Assembly: GCA_030272155.1 (NCBI GenBank)
Contig: CP126201.1
Location: 806,001 to 870,000, forward strand
Reading direction: 5' to 3'
Length of the DNA stretch: 64,000 nt
Source of the DNA: Tetradesmus obliquus
Taxonomy: Eukaryota > Chlorophyta > Chlorophyceae > Sphaeropleales > Scenedesmaceae
Each line of letters begins with the position of its first letter. Positions within the stretch are counted from its first letter, which is position 1. Of the stretch, positions 60,946-64,000 are shown one piece after another. The notes under the pieces were generated by a model. It worked only from the letters and a program-made list of their open reading frames with translations, did no database searches and was not told the DNA's origin. A program made the position numbers and the translations under genes.

Positions 60946-62439
60946 TTATGCCGCCAGGTACTGCGCCTCGTGCTTGGTATACAGCTTGGGCAGCTCCTCT
61001 GCCGCGCTGTCTCGCAGGAAGCTAGGCAGCAGCGCGGCCAGGTCGATCTTGGCCTCAATCCAGGCAGCCTTTGCAGCGTCCTCCCCAGATGCGGCCTGCA
61101 GTTGCAGCAGAACCAAGTGAATGTTAGCAACATGAAGGCCCCGGAAAATGTGAGCAGCAGCAGGTACGCAACACAAATGCGTGCAGCCTCCTCCCCAGAT
61201 GTGGTCTGCACACATCAAAGGACAAAGAGGACGAAGAGGTAAGTCGGGTAAACGGGCGGTGGTGGCAAGCACACACACATGCGGCATGCCGCAAAGAGCC
61301 TTCGGCCAGCAAGAGCTAGCAAACAGAGTGCAAGAATATGCAACAGCAAGCAGCAGCAGATAAAGATAACAAATGCGTGCTCAGCACAAGCGCCTGGAGC
61401 TGCTACAACGCAGCCACCACACACATAAGACTGCCGGTCAAACTCAGGCACTACCTCATGCTCAGTTGCTGCTTGCGCACCATCCAAGCACACCATATAT
61501 CTGCTGCAGAACGCTGCCAGCTGCCCAGCACCTACCTTTATCGCGATTGCAACCACCAACAGCATCAATCAGTCCCGCATCCGCCTCCTCTCCCCCCTTC
61601 AAACCCCAAACACTTACCCCTAACACCAAAAACCCCAGCAGCCCACCTTTTCCAAACCCTTACCCCTAACACCTAAAACCCCAGCAGCCCACCTTGATTG
61701 CGTTTGCAGCCACCAGCAGCATCGGAGCCGCCTTCTCAGCATCATTCAGCGCAGGATCAGCCTCCTCTCCCTCCCTCAACCCCTGACCCTAACCCCTGAC
61801 ACCTACAACACCACCCACCCACCTTGATCGCGTTCGCAGCAACCAGCAGCATCAGCGCCGCCTTTTCCGCATCAATCAGCGCCGGATCCGCCTCCTCTCC
61901 CTCCTTCAACCCCCAAACCCTTACGCCTACCACCTAAAACCCCAGCAGCCCACCTTGATCGCATTTGCAGCCACCAGCAGCATCGGCGCCGCCTTCCCAG
62001 CATCAATCAGTGCTGGATCCGCCTGCTCTCCCTCCCTCAACCCCCAAACCCTTATCGCTAACACCTAAAACCCCAGCAGCTCACCTTGATTGCGTTCGCA
62101 GCTACCAGCAGCATCGGGGCCGCCTTTTCCGCATCAATCAGTGCCGGATCCGCCTCCTCTCCTTCCTCCCCAGCAGCATCCTCAGCACCAGCCTCTTTCA
62201 CCGCCTTAGCCAAATCAGCGAGGCTCAAGGGTACCAGCCCAGTAGCAATGAAGTGCCCGGCCATCTCTGCTGCCAGCAGGGGAGCCTTAGGCACGTCCTC
62301 AACTAGGTCAGGCAGTACGCCTACTAGTGCAGTGAGTGCTGTGGCCATGTCGGCGGGTGTGATGAGGGGAGATGGCTCGCCTTCTGCTGATGGCGCCCGC
62401 AGCTGCGCCTCGAGGAATGGCTGCAACAGAAACAAGTGT

Positions 62440-62470
<31 letters not shown>

Positions 62471-63693
62471 AAACAGGGGGAATTTGTGAGTGCTGTGGCC
62501 ATGTCCGCGGGAATTCATGAGCAGCGCCACATCAACATCATCAGCCCAGGCAGGCCCCTCACGTCCAGCCCCTCCTTAAAGCGCCACCAGCGCCATCAGC
62601 GCCATCAGCAGCGATTACACTCGAAATGGCAGTCATAACACCAAAAATAACACAAATAACACAGATAATAGTCGCACCTGCAGCCCCGCCAGGCGCTGCT
62701 CCACAGGCAGGCCGCGTACATCGAGCCCCTCCTTGAGCAGCGACACCAGCGCCATCAGCAGCACCGGGAATAATGATAACAGTCATAACACCAAAAATAA
62801 CACAATATAACAAACGCACCTGCAGCCCCGCCAGGCGTTGCTCTACAGGCAGGCCGCGCACATCAAGACCCTCCTTGAGCAGCGCCACCAGCGCCACAGG
62901 CGGGCAGCGCGCCAGCCCCAGCAGCTGCTCCAGCACCACCAGGTCATCCTCCTCAGCTTGGCGCACCTACAGCAGCAGTTTGACCAATGTTTGATCAATG
63001 TTGACCAGTGTTTGACCACGAAGTGACAGCAGGGGGGAGAGAGGAGAAGCAGACACAACAGGCCCAGCAGCTGCTCCAGCACCACCAGGTCATCCTCCTC
63101 CGCTTGGCGCACCTGCAGCAGCAGCAGTTTGACCAATGTTTGACCAGTGTTTGACTAGGTTTGACCAGGCGGTGACAGCAGGTGACGAAAAGTACAGCAG
63201 AGAAAACAGGCCCAGCAGCTGCTCCAGCACAACCAGGTCTTTGATCGTCATCTGTAAAGGGCAAAAAAGTCACAGGCGAAGCCATCTGCTGCGATGAGGA
63301 TTCGAACCACGTACCTTGAGCAGCACGCCGGCCAGCTCTGCAGCCTTGCCCTTGAGCTGCCCCTCATAGTCCTTAGCAGCAGCCACAATGTCAGCAAGGC
63401 TCATCTCGCCGTCCGCTGCTGCTGCTGCTGCACCGGCAGCAGCAGCAGCGCCAGGAGGCAGCGGCGGCCGGCCGCCAGCAGCAGCAGCAGCTGCGTCACC
63501 GCCAGATCCAGAAGGATCTGACACACGCGCCTCGCCGCGTGTGGGCAGCGGCGGCTGCCGCTGCTGCTGCTGCTGGTCGCTGGAGTCAGTCAGCCGGCTG
63601 GGGCGGCTGGCGCCACCTGCTGCTGCTGCTGCTCCTGCACCTGCTCCTGCTGAGCCACGCATAGGGCTCATGCGGTTGCCAAACCCTTGCGGC
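60946..63693 (-). CDS. MA3-domain protein, probably eIF4G-like; 5' part outside the window
   Basis: Minus-strand exons seen: 63315-63693 (enters in mid-gene, phase 2), 62820-62966, 62085-62420 and 60946-61095 ending in TAA. Together they give about 337 residues. The first is Ala/Gln/Ser/Pro-rich with FGNRMSPMRGSAG and MSLADIVAAAKDYEGQLKGK; the next encodes AEEDDLVVLEQLLGLARCPP; the third has PADMATALTALVGVLPDLVE and DVPKAPLLAAEMAGHF, which fits the helical repeat of an MA3 domain as in eIF4G (binding to initiation factors such as eIF4A in other organisms). The last ends YTKHEAQYLAA. The assignment rests mainly on the MA3-like PKAP...GHF segment; PDCD4-like or another MA3 protein is possible. 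The upstream MIF4G region, expected for eIF4G, would lie beyond 64000. Confidence 0.55.
61180..62030 (-). repeat. MA3-domain gene, last-intron junction array
   Basis: About four copies of the end of exon 62085-62420 with donor side lie near 61543-61600, 61690-61770, 61823-61910 and 61952-62040, with a ~120-150-bp period, all carrying GCAGC...ACCAGCAGCATC and GGATC(C/A)GCCT. They are separated by C/A-rich spacers with CCCTAAC/CCCTGAC words. A short copy of the last-exon start lies near 61185-61210. Confidence 0.88.
62540..63250 (-). repeat. MA3-domain gene junction arrays around exon 62820-62966
   Basis: Two copies of the exon end lie at about 62545-62600 and 62678-62765 (GCAGGCCGCGTACATCGAGC type). 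Two copies of the exon start lie at about 63058-63118 and 63207-63245 (CCCAGCAGCTGCTCCAGCAC, ACCAGGTC). TGACCAGTGTTTGACC-type spacers separate the head copies. Confidence 0.9.
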
Positions 63694-64000
63694 CTGCAAG
63701 TGAATGAGTGTGATAGCAGATGCAGGCAGCCGCCGGACCAAACAAGCACACACAGGTGTTAGGAACGGACTTTTCGTCGTCATTTGGCTGCATGTGATGC
63801 AGCATGGCAGCGGCACAAGCAGAAGCGTGCACCAGCCAGAACTCTTGTTGCTGCATTGCATGCTGCGCACTACCACTGCAGACTATGAAGCAACAACGGT
63901 GCAACTGAAGCTGCCTTGTGGCTGCTGCCAGTGCACCGATGCAGGCGGCCTCATATGGGCATGGGACAACACACATGAATGACTTATACTATACAACACT
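63694..64000. other. Intron or upstream part of the MA3-domain gene
   Basis: The exon at 63693 is preceded by a CTTGCAG acceptor on the minus strand, so this edge is probably intron. No further exon was recognised before the window ends. Confidence 0.45.

Noticed and set aside
63290-63315. GGATTCGAACC, a tRNA T-loop-like word on the minus strand
   Set aside because: The T-stem bases do not pair, and the flanking minus-strand sequence is an exon end with donor (CTCAAG|GTACGTGG) of the MA3-domain gene.
1-64000. Search for transposons, retroelements and virus-like elements
   Set aside because: No reverse transcriptase, integrase, transposase or capsid-like frame and no long terminal repeats were recognised; the repeated segments trace to host exon edges or satellites.

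Overview
This window looks like nuclear DNA of a chlorophycean green alga (Scenedesmaceae/Selenastraceae-like; the lineage is inferred, not proven). The signs are intron-dense genes with GT-AG introns, coding sequence saturated with CAG/GCA/AGC runs (poly-Gln, poly-Ala, poly-Ser), a plausible UGUAA-type poly(A) signal downstream of the AP2 gene, and a gene set typical of the green lineage (AP2 factor, MLO, HEL2/ZNF598, ATP23, AT74-like phosphoglycerate mutase, FkbM-type methyltransferase, eIF4G-like). Most long open frames on the opposite strand are shadows of triplet-repeat coding sequence. I saw no rRNA, convincing tRNA, CRISPR array or recognisable mobile element.

Layout. 1-3.5 kb: no clear gene. 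3.47-4.17 kb (-): one possible exon of an unknown gene. 5.68-8.17 kb (+): AP2-domain protein. 12.3-14.6 kb (-): complete four-exon ATP23 (M76 metallopeptidase). 15.05-25.4 kb (+): eight-exon HEL2/ZNF598-type RING E3 ligase whose C-terminus carries an NFX1-like zinc segment and an R3H domain. 26.2-27.5 kb (+): unknown two-exon gene A1. 29.2-34.4 kb (+): histidine-phosphatase/phosphoglycerate-mutase-like gene. 35.9-42.4 kb (+): MLO1. 43.7-47.1 kb: nested satellite repeats. 48.8-53.8 kb (-): MLO2. 55.2-56.4 kb (-): A2, paralogue of A1. 57.2-59.3 kb (-): FkbM-type methyltransferase-like gene lacking its middle. 60.9-63.7 kb (-): C-terminal exons of an MA3-domain (eIF4G-like) gene that runs off the right edge.

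Two structures organise the window. First, A1-(PGAM)-MLO1 and MLO2-A2 form an inverted, tail-to-tail duplication around the satellite block. Second, and most striking, most multi-exon genes are surrounded at their exon edges by decayed tandem copies of that edge: copies of an exon's last ~60-100 bp with its donor follow the exon, and copies of an acceptor with the next exon's first ~40-100 bp precede the real one, with periods of roughly 90-250 bp. These splice-junction arrays fill the introns, also occur at some gene 3' ends, and differ between the MLO paralogues, so at least some are younger than the MLO duplication. They appear to have bloated introns and, in the FkbM-type gene, probably deleted coding exons. 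This is the best candidate here for a previously undescribed phenomenon. Exon coordinates were assembled by hand from splice consensus and reading phase and should be checked against RNA data.
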